A stretch of 64,000 bases of DNA from Terrimesophilobacter sp963702165 (GCA_963702165.1 OY969722.1:1364001-1428000), one strand, 5' to 3'. Shown: positions 44,651 through 53,056, counted from the stretch's first letter. The notes: generated from the sequence alone by a model not told the origin. Made by a program: numbers and translations.

Positions 44651-44708
44651 CCGGCGGTCGAGCGTGTCGTGACCATTGATCGGGTCTCGACAAGCTCGAC
44701 CACCGGGG
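44651..44708. repeat. Dispersed palindromic repeat, copy 2 (two inverted units)
   Basis: The metY-metX gap holds CCGGCGGTCGAGC at about 44651-44663 and, inverted, TCTCGACAAGCTCGACCACCGG-type sequence at about 44685-44706. The two units are roughly reverse complements and could pair into a long hairpin. The core is the same as in the copies at 34620, 53057 and 53163. Confidence 0.65.
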
Positions 44709-44767
44709 CGAAGGGGCCGCGTAACACTCGCGCTTCGTTCAGTCGCCGGGGGGCAGAATGGCTTCAC

Positions 44768-45991
44768 ATGGACTGGCAGACGGCAGAGGATTCGGCACCT
44801 TCGGCGTTCATCACCGAAGCCAACCTTCGCTCTGTGCTGGGCAAGCCTCCCGCGACCGGCGCGTGGCGGGAAGGTGACCCGGTAGGAGACCGGCGCTTCG
44901 TCTCGCTCGGCGCGCTGCCGCTGGAATTCGGCGGGTCGCTTCCGAGCGTGCGCATCGCCTACGAGACCTGGGGCACGCTGAACGACGACCGCAGCAATGC
45001 GGTGCTCATCGTGCATGCGCTCACCGGCGACAGCCACGTTCTCGGGGACGCGGGCCCAGGGCATCCGACCGACGGGTGGTGGAGCGGCATCGTCGGTCCC
45101 GGCGGCTACATCGACACCGACCGCTGGTTCGTCGTCGCACCCAACATGCTGGGTGGTTGCCAGGGATCGACCGGGCCGGCGTCGACCGCACCGGATGGCG
45201 CCGAGTGGGGCGCGAGATTCCCCTACCTGAGCATCCGTGACCAGGTCACGGCGCAGGCCGCCTTCTCCGACCGGCTCGGCATCGAACGTTGGGCAGCGGT
45301 CGTCGGCGGATCGATGGGCGGGATGCACGCCCTCGAGTGGGCGGTCAGCCACCCCGACCGGCTCGACGCGGTCGCCGTGCTCGCCGCCCCCGCGACCAGC
45401 ACAGCCGATCAGATCGCGTTGAACTCGGTGCAGCTGGAGGCGATCCGGATCGACCCCGGCTGGGCGGATGGCGACTACTACGACGCCAACGACGGCGAGG
45501 GCCCGCACCGCGGGCTCGCCCTGGCACGGCGCATGGCGCTTCTCAACTACCGCTCCCCCGACGAGCTCAACGACCGGTTCCGCCGCAGCTGGCAGAGCGG
45601 CATCAGCCCGATGGGGTCGACCGGTCGCTTCGCGGTCGAGAGCTACCTCGACTTCCACGGCAACAAGTTCTCTCGCCGCTTCGACGCCAACAGCTACATC
45701 ACCCTGGTCACCGCCATGAGCTCACACGACGTTGGGCGCGACCGCGGCGGGGCAGAGCTGGCGCTCTCCCGCTCCACCGCACGCAGCCTGGTGCTCGGCA
45801 TCGACAGCGATCGCCTGTTCCCCCTCGAGGAGCAGCAGTTCCTGGCACGACACCTGCCGAACGGCGTCACCGGGAACGAGCCGATGGTCATCAGTTCCGA
45901 GTACGGTCACGACGCGTTCCTGATCGAGAACGAACTCGTCGGCGCTGCGCTGGAACGACTGCTGAGCGACGCGCGAGTGGGCGGCAGTTGA
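44768..45991 (+). CDS. metX: Homoserine O-acetyltransferase
   Basis: 407-residue alpha/beta-hydrolase-fold acetyltransferase activating homoserine with acetyl-CoA. The nucleophile is S182 in GGSMGGM, and the likely catalytic acid and base are in GIDSDRLFP and EYGHDAFL (H381). The LIVHALTGDSH oxyanion segment is typical. ATG at 44768 is favoured because the upstream in-frame extension lies in the repeat region. CAGAAT eight bases upstream may be a -10. It competes with ThrB for homoserine made by Hom. Confidence 0.95.
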   Translation: MDWQTAEDSAPSAFITEANLRSVLGKPPATGAWREGDPVGDRRFVSLGALPLEFGGSLPSVRIAYETWGTLNDDRSNAVLIVHALTGDSHVLGDAGPGHPTDGWWSGIVGPGGYIDTDRWFVVAPNMLGGCQGSTGPASTAPDGAEWGARFPYLSIRDQVTAQAAFSDRLGIERWAAVVGGSMGGMHALEWAVSHPDRLDAVAVLAAPATSTADQIALNSVQLEAIRIDPGWADGDYYDANDGEGPHRGLALARRMALLNYRSPDELNDRFRRSWQSGISPMGSTGRFAVESYLDFHGNKFSRRFDANSYITLVTAMSSHDVGRDRGGAELALSRSTARSLVLGIDSDRLFPLEEQQFLARHLPNGVTGNEPMVISSEYGHDAFLIENELVGAALERLLSDARVGGS

Positions 45992-46045
45992 CTATGCTGT
46001 TCAGTTAAGCCCGGGGGAAAGAGTCCCGATCCGACCGACGGGCTC

Positions 46046-46720
46046 GTGGGGGCAGAATTGGCAGGCACGCCGCAACGAAGCGCTCGGCCCGAGGTTCGAG
46101 TTGCGATCGTGGATGACTTCCGGATGGTCGTGGACGGCCTCGTAGCGAACCTCCGCGACCGCAGGCTGCGGCTCCGTGTGGTCCTCCACGTGACAACCTG
46201 GGCGGACCTGCTCTCCCACCCTGAGTACCCGGCCGAAGTGACGGTGCTCGACCTGAACCTCGGCGACGGCATCCGGATCGACACCAAGGTGCACGCGCTG
46301 CTGGCTGCAGGCAGCCAGGTGGTGCTCATCAGCCGGCACGCGGACTCGACCTCGATCGCGCGCGCGCTGCATGCCGGAGCGCTGAGCTTCGTGCCGAAGT
46401 CCGCGCCGGCGACCGAGCTGGCTAAGGCCGTGCGTGCCGCGGCGAACGGCGAACGCTACCTGCCCGAGGAGTTCGCACCGACGACGCTGGAGGCGCTCCA
46501 GCATCCGAAGCTCGGGCCGCGCGAATTCCGCGCGCTCGAACTGTACGCGTCTGGGCACTCGATCCGGGAAGTGGCCGAGGACATGGGATCGACGGTGGAG
46601 ACGGTGAAGTCCTACATCAAGCGCGCTCGAGCGAAGTACCGCGCTGCGGGGGTCGAGCTGGGCTCCAAGCTGCTGCTGCGGCAGCACGCGTTGCGTGAGG
46701 GCTGGCTCGACCGCGAATAG
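46046..46720 (+). CDS. LuxR/NarL-type response regulator (RR1)
   Basis: 224-residue DNA-binding regulator. Receiver domain: acidic pair D23-D24 in AIVDDFRMV, phospho-acceptor D69 in VLDLNLGDG, conserved S96 and K118 in FVPKSAP. The C-terminal helix-turn-helix has HSIREVAEDMGSTVETVKSY, followed by an atypical tail of charged helices including KRARAKYRAAGVELGSK. It is a close paralogue of the regulator at 50312, with the same unusual tail. No kinase gene is immediately adjacent. The HK/pseudo-HK pair 1.1 kb downstream is the best partner candidate. GTG start; a TTG at 46058 is possible. Confidence 0.85.
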   Translation: MGAELAGTPQRSARPEVRVAIVDDFRMVVDGLVANLRDRRLRLRVVLHVTTWADLLSHPEYPAEVTVLDLNLGDGIRIDTKVHALLAAGSQVVLISRHADSTSIARALHAGALSFVPKSAPATELAKAVRAAANGERYLPEEFAPTTLEALQHPKLGPREFRALELYASGHSIREVAEDMGSTVETVKSYIKRARAKYRAAGVELGSKLLLRQHALREGWLDRE

Positions 46721-46756
46721 GCCCCTGCACCGGAGCGCCGTGATTAGCATGACTGC

Positions 46757-47605
46757 ATGCGACCAGTAGCCGTCAGCTGCGCGATCGTGGCGATCGGCCT
46801 GTTGGGCGCGTGCTCGCCGATCGCGCACACCGCGCTGCCCGACGGTGTGAGCATCGACGTCTACCAAACCCGGATGGACTACGGCGCCCGTGAGCTCGAG
46901 GTGTCCGTCACCAACGCAACGGACGCGGAGCTCCAGATCTTCGAGCTCATCTTCGACTCACCGGCATTCGTGTCCGAGACCGCGTACGCACGTGCCCCGT
47001 CGACCGTCGGTCCCGGGCGGACGACGGACTTCCGAGTGAGCCTGCCTGCGGCCGACTGCTCCGCCTCCGACCCGAAACCAGTCGTGCGAATCGCATTCGA
47101 GCATGACGGGATGCCGGGCAGCGCATCCGTCGAACCGCTCGACCGGCTGGGCCAGTTGCCGGGCATTACCGCGGAAGACTGCCTGGCTGAGGCACTCGCC
47201 GAGCTCGTCAGCGTGGAGTGGTCCGATGAGCTTCGTGTCGTCGACCGCGGCGGGCGGAAGGTCGCACTGCTCGACCTGGTCCTTGAGCCGACGGGCGCGG
47301 CCGGCGAGGTCAGCCTCGAAACACTTCACGGCACACCGCTGTTCCTGCTGACCGACGAGAACGGTGCGGCGACCGACGGGTTGGCGCTCGCCAGGCCCGT
47401 GCACGCGCAGAGTGGACGGGCGACGCTCACGGTCGGCATCGTGCCGACCCGATGCGACCTGCACGCCTTGGCCGACGACAAGCGCGGCACCTGGTTCCCG
47501 CTGCATGTCCGCACCGATCGGCTGGACGGCACGGTGTACGTGCCGACGAGCGAGCGGATGCGCACCGAACTTTTCGGCTACATCGAAGCATTCTGCGGCA
47601 CTTGA
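46757..47605 (+). CDS. Secreted lipoprotein of unknown family
   Basis: 282 residues. A signal peptide of about 18 residues ends in the lipobox LLGAC, so C19 should be lipidated and the protein anchored outside the membrane. Further cysteines occur later in the sequence, including one in PAADCSASD and one in the C-terminal EAFCGT, which could form disulfides. I recognise no enzymatic motif. It sits 36 bases after the RR1 gene and before the kinase genes. It might be the extracytoplasmic sensor or effector of that system, which is inference from position only. Confidence 0.8.
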   Translation: MRPVAVSCAIVAIGLLGACSPIAHTALPDGVSIDVYQTRMDYGARELEVSVTNATDAELQIFELIFDSPAFVSETAYARAPSTVGPGRTTDFRVSLPAADCSASDPKPVVRIAFEHDGMPGSASVEPLDRLGQLPGITAEDCLAEALAELVSVEWSDELRVVDRGGRKVALLDLVLEPTGAAGEVSLETLHGTPLFLLTDENGAATDGLALARPVHAQSGRATLTVGIVPTRCDLHALADDKRGTWFPLHVRTDRLDGTVYVPTSERMRTELFGYIEAFCGT

Positions 47606-47637
47606 TGCGACTGCTGAGCGACGATGCGGTTAACGGC

Positions 47638-47667
47638 CAAGCGGGCCGCTATTACGCGACCCGCTTG
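47638..47667 (+). terminator. Hairpin after the lipoprotein gene
   Basis: CAAGCGGG (47638-47645) pairs with CCCGCTTG (47660-47667) around a 14-base loop, 33 bases after the lipoprotein stop. The rest of the 247-base gap to the kinase gene holds no ORF I would accept. It contains a small GCTCG-ttat-CGAGC dyad near 47763 and presumably the kinase promoter. Confidence 0.5.
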
Positions 47668-47852
47668 CACTCCCCAATAAAGCCGGTGTGCTTTCCGGCA
47701 AGTGTTCCGGATCGCCGCTAGGACGGGTTTCCGAAGGTGAGCGTGTGGCTGGATGCCCCTCTGTGCTCGTTATCGAGCTTAATGTGCCGATGTGGGGAGT
47801 AGAACGGTGTCGTACCCCCATTTGAGGTCACAGACGTGCCACGATTGCCGGT

Positions 47853-49028
47853 GTGGAACCCATCGCTAAAGAGCGCGACCGTCTCTTGTACCGGACGACG
47901 CGCGCTCTGGGTATGGCAACAGCCACCACGAGCCTGATCGCCCTCAGCATTCCCGGGATGATGCCGGCGGACGCATGGCTCGCGATGCTCGGGCCGTTTG
48001 TTGTCTTGTTCCTCAGCCTGTATGCCCTCGGGCGCGATCCCCGGTTGCCATGGGCCGTTCTGGGCATATTCGCAGGAATCGTGATCCTGATCATCGCCAA
48101 CCTGCCGTTCGCCGCGGACCATGCCGCGAGCCTGCCGTTTGCGCTCGCCCCGCTCACGGGCGGAACCCTGGCATCCTTCTCGCTGGTGCTCACCACGAGC
48201 GTCCCGCGCCTGGTCATCCTCGGCCTGTCGTTCGGCACCGCGACTGTGCTCACCGAGCTTGTCAGCCCGAGCAGCGGAATCCTGTCGGAGAAGACCATCC
48301 TCGTCATCGTCGGTTGGCTGCTCATCATCCTGCTCGGCTTCTGGCTGAGCTCGAGCGTCCCCCGCACCGCCCGGCGGATCTACAGCATCGGCCGTGCGCA
48401 CCGAGCGGAGCGTCAGGCGAGCGAGATCGAGGCCCAGCGACGCCAATCGGCCCGTCTGCTGCACGACACGGTGCTTGCAACGCTGACGCTCTTCGCCCAC
48501 TCGGGCGTCGGGGTGTCACCGGATGCCTTGAAGCAGCAGGCCCGCGAGGACGCGCAGCTGCTGCGCCAACTGCGCCTCGGCGCGACTCCGGTCCCCGGTG
48601 CGCACCAGGCCACAGAGACCTCGCCCGTCGCGGTGGTCGAGATCGACCCGTCCGCTGGCACCACTCTGGAGTCGGTGAAGAGCAGGTTCCACCGCATCGG
48701 CCTCGAGGTCAGCTGGCACGGAACGAGCCAGGTGCTGCTTCCGCATCACGTGCTCGACGCGTTCCTGCTCGCGCTCGCGGAGTGCCTAGAGAACGTGCGC
48801 AGGCACGCCGGGGTCAAGGTCGCGCACGTCACAATCACCGATGATGAGACAACGGTGCGTGCAATGGTGACCGACTCGGGCGTAGGGTTCGATGTCAAGG
48901 ACATCGACTCGGCGAGGATGGGACTCAAAGAATCCGTGGTCGGCAGGTTGGGGGAAGTGGGCGGCAACGCCCGCCTCTTTTCCGCGCCCGGAGCCGGGAC
49001 GACGGTCGTGCTGGAGGTCCCTAAGTGA
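47853..49028 (+). CDS. Six-helix membrane sensor histidine kinase
   Basis: 391 residues. Six membrane helices (about 20-165) with almost no extracytoplasmic loops suggest sensing inside the membrane. A linker coiled coil leads to a dimerisation/phospho-acceptor helix with H204 in SARLLHDTVLATL. The ATPase domain shows an N-box AECLENVRRHAG (about 309-320), a G1-like TDSGVGFD (D341) and a C-terminal GAGTTVVLEVP. This is NarL-group (HisKA_3-like) architecture. It overlaps the next gene by four bases. It probably phosphorylates one or both LuxR-type regulators nearby. Confidence 0.87.
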   Translation: MEPIAKERDRLLYRTTRALGMATATTSLIALSIPGMMPADAWLAMLGPFVVLFLSLYALGRDPRLPWAVLGIFAGIVILIIANLPFAADHAASLPFALAPLTGGTLASFSLVLTTSVPRLVILGLSFGTATVLTELVSPSSGILSEKTILVIVGWLLIILLGFWLSSSVPRTARRIYSIGRAHRAERQASEIEAQRRQSARLLHDTVLATLTLFAHSGVGVSPDALKQQAREDAQLLRQLRLGATPVPGAHQATETSPVAVVEIDPSAGTTLESVKSRFHRIGLEVSWHGTSQVLLPHHVLDAFLLALAECLENVRRHAGVKVAHVTITDDETTVRAMVTDSGVGFDVKDIDSARMGLKESVVGRLGEVGGNARLFSAPGAGTTVVLEVPK

Positions 49029-50302
49029 CCGGTCCCGTCGAGGTCAACACCCTCGGAACTGTCGTCGGCAAACGCGGCCGACCCCGCAACATCTCGAACT
49101 CCCCTGCCGCACGGGCGCTGCGCAAGGCGGCGACCGGCGGCGCGAGTCTCGGCACCGGGTACCTCGGGATCGGCGCCGGCATCATCGCCGGGCTGCAGGC
49201 GATCTTCGCGTTGGGCTTCTTCCTGACACGCATCGACACCTACCCGAACCTCATTCCCATCTCACTCGCCTGGGTGCTGTTCTTCGTCACCACGATCGCG
49301 GTCGGCATGGTCATCGCGCTGGCAGGCGAGCGGATGCCCGGCTGGCTGTTCGCGGTGCTGCTGGCCGCAATGGGCGGCGTCATCGTCCTCGACTTCGCGG
49401 CCATCGGGCCGTTGCTGAACATCGGAGCGACAGCCACAGCATCCGTGTCCGCGAGTTTCGGGCTGCTGTTGGCCGTCACGCTGCGCCCAGCGCTCGAGCT
49501 GATTCTTGCGGGCAGCGCCATCGGGGTCGCGTTCGTCGTGGCGATCCTGTCAACCACTCAGCTCACCGTCGAGACCATCCCCGCGCAGCTCGGTGTGCTG
49601 CTGCTTGTGCTGCTGCCGCCCTTCCTCGGGAGCTGGCTGGTCTCGCAGTTCCGCCGGATGGTGCAGATCGAACTCGACCGCGTGCTCGTGCAGTCGACGG
49701 TGTCGGCGCCGCGGCTGGCGGTGGGCATGCTCGCCTCGGAGGAGCTTGCCCGGTTGGACCTCGCCGCGGAAGAGCTCTTCGACTCGGTGGCAAGCGGCCG
49801 CACCAAGCTGCCCCTCGATCCAGCGACCGCGTCGCGCGCGGCATCCCTCGCCACCGAACTGCGTCTGCACCTCATCGAGGGGCGCCGTGAGACCTGGCTG
49901 TACCACGCGATCACCGAGTCGGAACAGCTCGGCCGTTCTGTGACGCTGACCGACCCGAACAGCCTCGCCGGGCTGCTCGACGCGGGCGAACGCGATGGGC
50001 TGCTCGCGGCGGTGTGGCTGCTCGTCTCCGACAAGGGCAAGAAGAAGCCCACCGTGCACCTGCAGTTGGGTCCCCTTGCAGCACCGGATCCGGATGCCCA
50101 GACCCGCACCATCACGATCCCGATCGTCATCTCGACCACCGGCGTGTCGCGCAACCGGGTAGAGCCCGCGACGTGGAGCGCGATGGAGCGGGTCGGACGT
50201 TTCACCACCACCATCGAGAACTCGAGCCTGCGGGTCGAGATCAATTGCTCGGTGGTTGCCCCGTCAGACCAATACCATGCTGAACAAGCAGTCCAGAGAT
50301 AA
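49025..50302 (+). CDS. Six-helix membrane protein resembling a degenerate (pseudo) histidine kinase
   Basis: 425 residues. After a basic N-terminal stretch (KRGRPRN) come six membrane helices (about 42-207), as in the overlapping upstream kinase. The cytoplasmic part aligns by eye with that kinase. DRVLVQSTVSAPRL takes the place of ARLLHDTVLATL, and DGLLAAVWLLVSDKGKKK takes the place of DAFLLALAECLENVRRH, so the phospho-accepting His and the N-box Glu/Asn are lost. No G-box DxGxG is visible. It is likely catalytically dead and may form heteromers with the kinase. The GTG start overlaps the upstream stop (GTGA). The function is inferred. Confidence 0.75.
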   Translation: MTGPVEVNTLGTVVGKRGRPRNISNSPAARALRKAATGGASLGTGYLGIGAGIIAGLQAIFALGFFLTRIDTYPNLIPISLAWVLFFVTTIAVGMVIALAGERMPGWLFAVLLAAMGGVIVLDFAAIGPLLNIGATATASVSASFGLLLAVTLRPALELILAGSAIGVAFVVAILSTTQLTVETIPAQLGVLLLVLLPPFLGSWLVSQFRRMVQIELDRVLVQSTVSAPRLAVGMLASEELARLDLAAEELFDSVASGRTKLPLDPATASRAASLATELRLHLIEGRRETWLYHAITESEQLGRSVTLTDPNSLAGLLDAGERDGLLAAVWLLVSDKGKKKPTVHLQLGPLAAPDPDAQTRTITIPIVISTTGVSRNRVEPATWSAMERVGRFTTTIENSSLRVEINCSVVAPSDQYHAEQAVQR

Positions 50303-50311
50303 GGAACCACC

Positions 50312-50986
50312 GTGGCAACAGCAGAAGCACCCATTCGACTCGCCCTTGTCGACGACCACCGGATGCTGCTCTCGGCGCTCACCGAGTGGATCCGCAACGC
50401 TGCGGATGACATCTCGATGGTCGCGGCAGTGACGACCTGGCCCGAATTGCTCACTCATCCGCAGTTTCCCGTCGATGTCGTCCTCCTCGACCTCGACCTG
50501 AAGGACGACCTGCCGGTGTCGCTGAAGATCTCCACCCTGAAGACCACGGGCGTGAAGACCGTGCTGATGAGCACCTACTCCGAACCAAACGTGGTGCGCG
50601 AAGCACTGGGCGCCGGCGCCCTGGGCTACCTGGTGAAGAGCGAGGACGCATCGATGATCGTCGAGGCGATCCGCGCTGCACACGCCGGAGAGTCGTACAT
50701 CTCGGCCGAACTCGACCTCGCCCTCAACGCCAACGATGTCGGTGGGGCGCCGAAGCTCAGCGCGCAGGAACGCCGGGTGATGGCGCTCTACGGCGGCGGC
50801 GAGCCGGTCAAGGCGGTGGCGTTCCAGCTGGGCATCTCGGAGGAGACCGCGAAGTCGTACCTCAAGCGCATCCGCGAGAAGTACCGCGTCGCGGGCATCG
50901 ACGTCGGCACCAAGGTGGCGCTGCGGAAGCGCGCCATCCAGGATGGCATCCTGCTGCAGACGCCGGAGCCGACTGGCGGGTTCTAG
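50312..50986 (+). CDS. LuxR/NarL-type response regulator (RR2)
   Basis: 224 residues, nine bases after the pseudo-kinase gene. Receiver: D14-D15 in LVDDHRM, phospho-acceptor D60 in VLLDLDL, S87/T88-region MSTYS and K109 in LVKSED. The HTH reads EPVKAVAFQLGISEETAKSY, followed by KRIREKYRVAGIDVGTK and LRKRAIQDGIL. The HTH plus tail parallels RR1 throughout. Kinase, pseudo-kinase and RR2 form one operon, so RR2 is the cognate output. Its stop overlaps the convergent membrane gene by four bases. Confidence 0.9.
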   Translation: MATAEAPIRLALVDDHRMLLSALTEWIRNAADDISMVAAVTTWPELLTHPQFPVDVVLLDLDLKDDLPVSLKISTLKTTGVKTVLMSTYSEPNVVREALGAGALGYLVKSEDASMIVEAIRAAHAGESYISAELDLALNANDVGGAPKLSAQERRVMALYGGGEPVKAVAFQLGISEETAKSYLKRIREKYRVAGIDVGTKVALRKRAIQDGILLQTPEPTGGF

Positions 50987-52293
50987 CCGCGGGTCGCGTC
51001 GAGGCTTCCGCGCCCGCTGCGGTCATCCGCTGCGGGTGCACCGGTCGCGGATGACCGGAACGGGCGCGGCGGACCGGCCGCGAGCCGCACGAGCAGCGCG
51101 ACCGACCAGCCGAGCAGCACGATCAGCATCGCGTTGCGCACGGTGATGGCGGCGAGCATCGCGGGGTCGAGTGCGAGCAACCAGCCGTACAGGTACGGGT
51201 AGATCACCTGGGTCAGCGCCGCGATCGCGAGGCTGAGGATCGCGGGGATGCCGAACGAGCGGCCCGCACCGCGCGCAGCCAGCGCAAGACCGAGGATCAC
51301 GGGTGGCGCGAGCCAACTCATGATCTGCGGCGAGCCGACCTTGTTGAACACGATGAGCGAGGTCACGAGGGCAAGCGACAGTGGCGCGAGCAGGTCGATC
51401 GGCTGCACTCCGCGGCTGACCGCGAGCACCGCGGTGAGCGTGATGGCGAGCACCGCGAGGATCAGCAGCGGGGTCATGAGCGCGCTCAGCTCCTCGACCC
51501 CGGCCCCGCTCACCTGGTAGGTCAGGATGTCGTGGCTGTAGTAGACCTCGGTGCCCGGTTGGCCCGCGAATGCCTGCCACAGCCAGGGTGTGGCGACGAC
51601 CGCTTCCACCTGCAGTCCCCGGCCGGTGTGCTGCCAGAGGAAGCTCAGCACGTTCGCGCCGCTGCCGTAAAGGAGCGCGACCCCGATGATGGCGGCGCTG
51701 ACTCCGATGGCGGTGGCAAGGATGCGCCAGCGGTCCCTGAGACTCACGACGAGCGCGCCGACGAGTGCTGCGGGCCAGACCTTCATCCATGCGCCGACGG
51801 TGAAGAGCAGCGTCGCGGCCAGCGGATGCTTCAGCGCGATCAGCAGGCCGATGATCGCGAGCGGGATGGTGATGGCGTCGATGCGGCCCATCGATATGGG
51901 ACCGAGCAGCATCAGGAATAGGAGCCACCACCAGGCGGCGAGCGGCCTGCGTGCCGGGCCACGCCATCCGATGATCGCGGCGAAGGCTATCGCGTCCAGG
52001 AGCATGACGAGCGTCAGCCAGGCGCCCTCGTTGTTCTCGGGGCCGAAGATCGTGACGCTAAGCATCGGGAAGATCGCGAGTATCGGGTAGACCCATTCGG
52101 CGTCGATGCCCACCCAGAAGTCGGCGGCACGGATCTGGTCGGTCCAGTACCGGTAGACGAGCGTGACATCGCCCAGCGGTAACCCGTCGGCGGTGAGGTT
52201 CAAAGCGCCGAGCCAGAGGTGCACGAGGATGAACGCCACCCACAGCACGATCGGGTTGCAAGCGCGGCGCGCGATGCTGCTGGTGAATTTCAT
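50983..52293 (-). CDS. Polytopic membrane protein, GT-C/GT87 (DUF2029)-like glycosyltransferase
   Basis: 436 residues and about ten to twelve membrane helices. The first extracytoplasmic loop carries DVTLVYRYWTDQI and WVYPILAIFPML, and the layout with a proline/tyrosine-rich first loop resembles polyprenol-phosphate-mannose-dependent mannosyltransferases (GT87/DUF2029). An acidic residue in this loop (D42 region) could be the catalytic base. The polar C-terminal tail is disordered. The donor and acceptor are unknown. Confidence 0.7.
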   Translation of the reverse strand: MKFTSSIARRACNPIVLWVAFILVHLWLGALNLTADGLPLGDVTLVYRYWTDQIRAADFWVGIDAEWVYPILAIFPMLSVTIFGPENNEGAWLTLVMLLDAIAFAAIIGWRGPARRPLAAWWWLLFLMLLGPISMGRIDAITIPLAIIGLLIALKHPLAATLLFTVGAWMKVWPAALVGALVVSLRDRWRILATAIGVSAAIIGVALLYGSGANVLSFLWQHTGRGLQVEAVVATPWLWQAFAGQPGTEVYYSHDILTYQVSGAGVEELSALMTPLLILAVLAITLTAVLAVSRGVQPIDLLAPLSLALVTSLIVFNKVGSPQIMSWLAPPVILGLALAARGAGRSFGIPAILSLAIAALTQVIYPYLYGWLLALDPAMLAAITVRNAMLIVLLGWSVALLVRLAAGPPRPFRSSATGAPAADDRSGRGSLDATRG

Positions 52294-52340
52294 CGGCTCA
52301 AGCGTAGCCGTGGGACTTCCTCGCGGCTGGAACCTGCGAA

Positions 52341-52373
52341 GACCGCCGCCGGAGCGAACCTCCGGCGGCGGTC
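52341..52373 (-). terminator. 14-bp GC-rich terminator hairpin
   Basis: GACCGCCGCCGGAG (52341-52354) pairs perfectly with CTCCGGCGGCGGTC (52360-52373) around a 5-base loop. It starts 14 bases after the stop of the 88-residue minus-strand gene and lies upstream of the GT-C-like gene, so it separates the two transcripts. Confidence 0.75.
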
Positions 52374-52386
52374 GACATGCCGCACA

Positions 52387-52653
52387 TCAGCGAACGGGCA
52401 TGGTGAGCCGCAGCATCCGTTCCGAATCGCGCTCGCGCTCGAGGTGAGCGAGGCGCAGTTCGACCCGGTTGGCGCGGCGCTCGCGCGACTCCCGGTGGAG
52501 TGTGCGGCGACCGTAGGTGATGAGGGCGAGACCGACGTGCAGGGCAAGACGGTCGAGGGTGCTCACCCGGCGAGCCGGGTGAGGTTCGTGCACCCGCGCC
52601 TGTTCGGGCGGGGTTTCATGGCGAGACCGGATGGTCGTCATGGTCGAGTTCAT
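52387..52653 (-). CDS. Small basic hypothetical protein
   Basis: 88 residues, rich in Arg and Glu. A central stretch LDRLALHVGLALITYGRRTLHRESRERR looks like an amphipathic helix followed by a charged helix (as quoted, positions about 38-62). I recall short proteins of this pattern in related actinobacteria but cannot assign a family. The ATG at 52653 has a GTGAGG site; an ATG at 52668 is possible. A strong hairpin follows its stop, supporting a real transcript. Confidence 0.6.
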   Translation of the reverse strand: MNSTMTTIRSRHETPPEQARVHEPHPARRVSTLDRLALHVGLALITYGRRTLHRESRERRANRVELRLAHLERERDSERMLRLTMPVR

Positions 52654-52865
52654 TGTGTTTAACCTCACTGATTGCGAACCGCGGGCGCGCTTGCGTGCGC
52701 GCGGAGGCAGTCCGACGATGCCGCTCGTAGCGGCGAAATGGGGAGCGACGACATCTGATCAGACGCGTCGTGGAGAGGGGTGCTCAGCCGAGCAGGAGGC
52801 TGCCCGGCCGACTGGGCTTCGAGAGCGTCACCACCGTCTGAGCCGGCAGCGGAATCTGTCAGCCG

Positions 52866-52934
52866 TTATGCGGTGAGGACGCCGACGAAGCCGGCGGCAG
52901 CTGTACGGGTCTTTCCCGTTGTGTTTGTAATCAC
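52866..52934 (-). CDS. Candidate 22-residue peptide with strong ribosome-binding site
   Basis: The GTG start at 52934 is preceded by GAAAGGAG at a six-base spacing, one of the best Shine-Dalgarno sites in the window. The product reads V/M-ITNTTGKTRTAAAGFVGVL-TA. It has a basic front and a short hydrophobic end. A promoter-like TTGCCC-18-TACGGT lies just upstream. The next gene on the strand (88 residues) is 213 bases further on, past a hairpin. It could be a leader peptide, a small protein or chance. The function is unknown. Confidence 0.45.
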   Translation of the reverse strand: MITNTTGKTRTAAAGFVGVLTA

Positions 52935-52968
52935 GCTCGGCTCCTTTCTTGTGGTTGGCGCGGAGAAC

Positions 52969-52998
52969 ACCGTATCGGGGAACGGTAGTTGAGGGCAA
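52969..52998 (-). promoter_or_regulatory. Promoter-like elements before the 22-residue ORF
   Basis: On the minus strand, TTGCCC (52993-52998) and TACGGT (52969-52974) are 18 bases apart. The start site would fall about 25-30 bases before the GTG, leaving room for the strong Shine-Dalgarno sequence. Confidence 0.45.
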
Positions 52999-53056
52999 CC
53001 CTTATTTAGCGCGTGTCGCGAAAACTTGTCTGAATCGAGCAGGTGCGACCTGACCG

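Noticed and set aside
47718..48500. 260-residue minus-strand ORF opposite the kinase gene
   Set aside because: Its composition is that of an antisense frame, and the plus strand encodes a kinase with H-, N- and G-box features.
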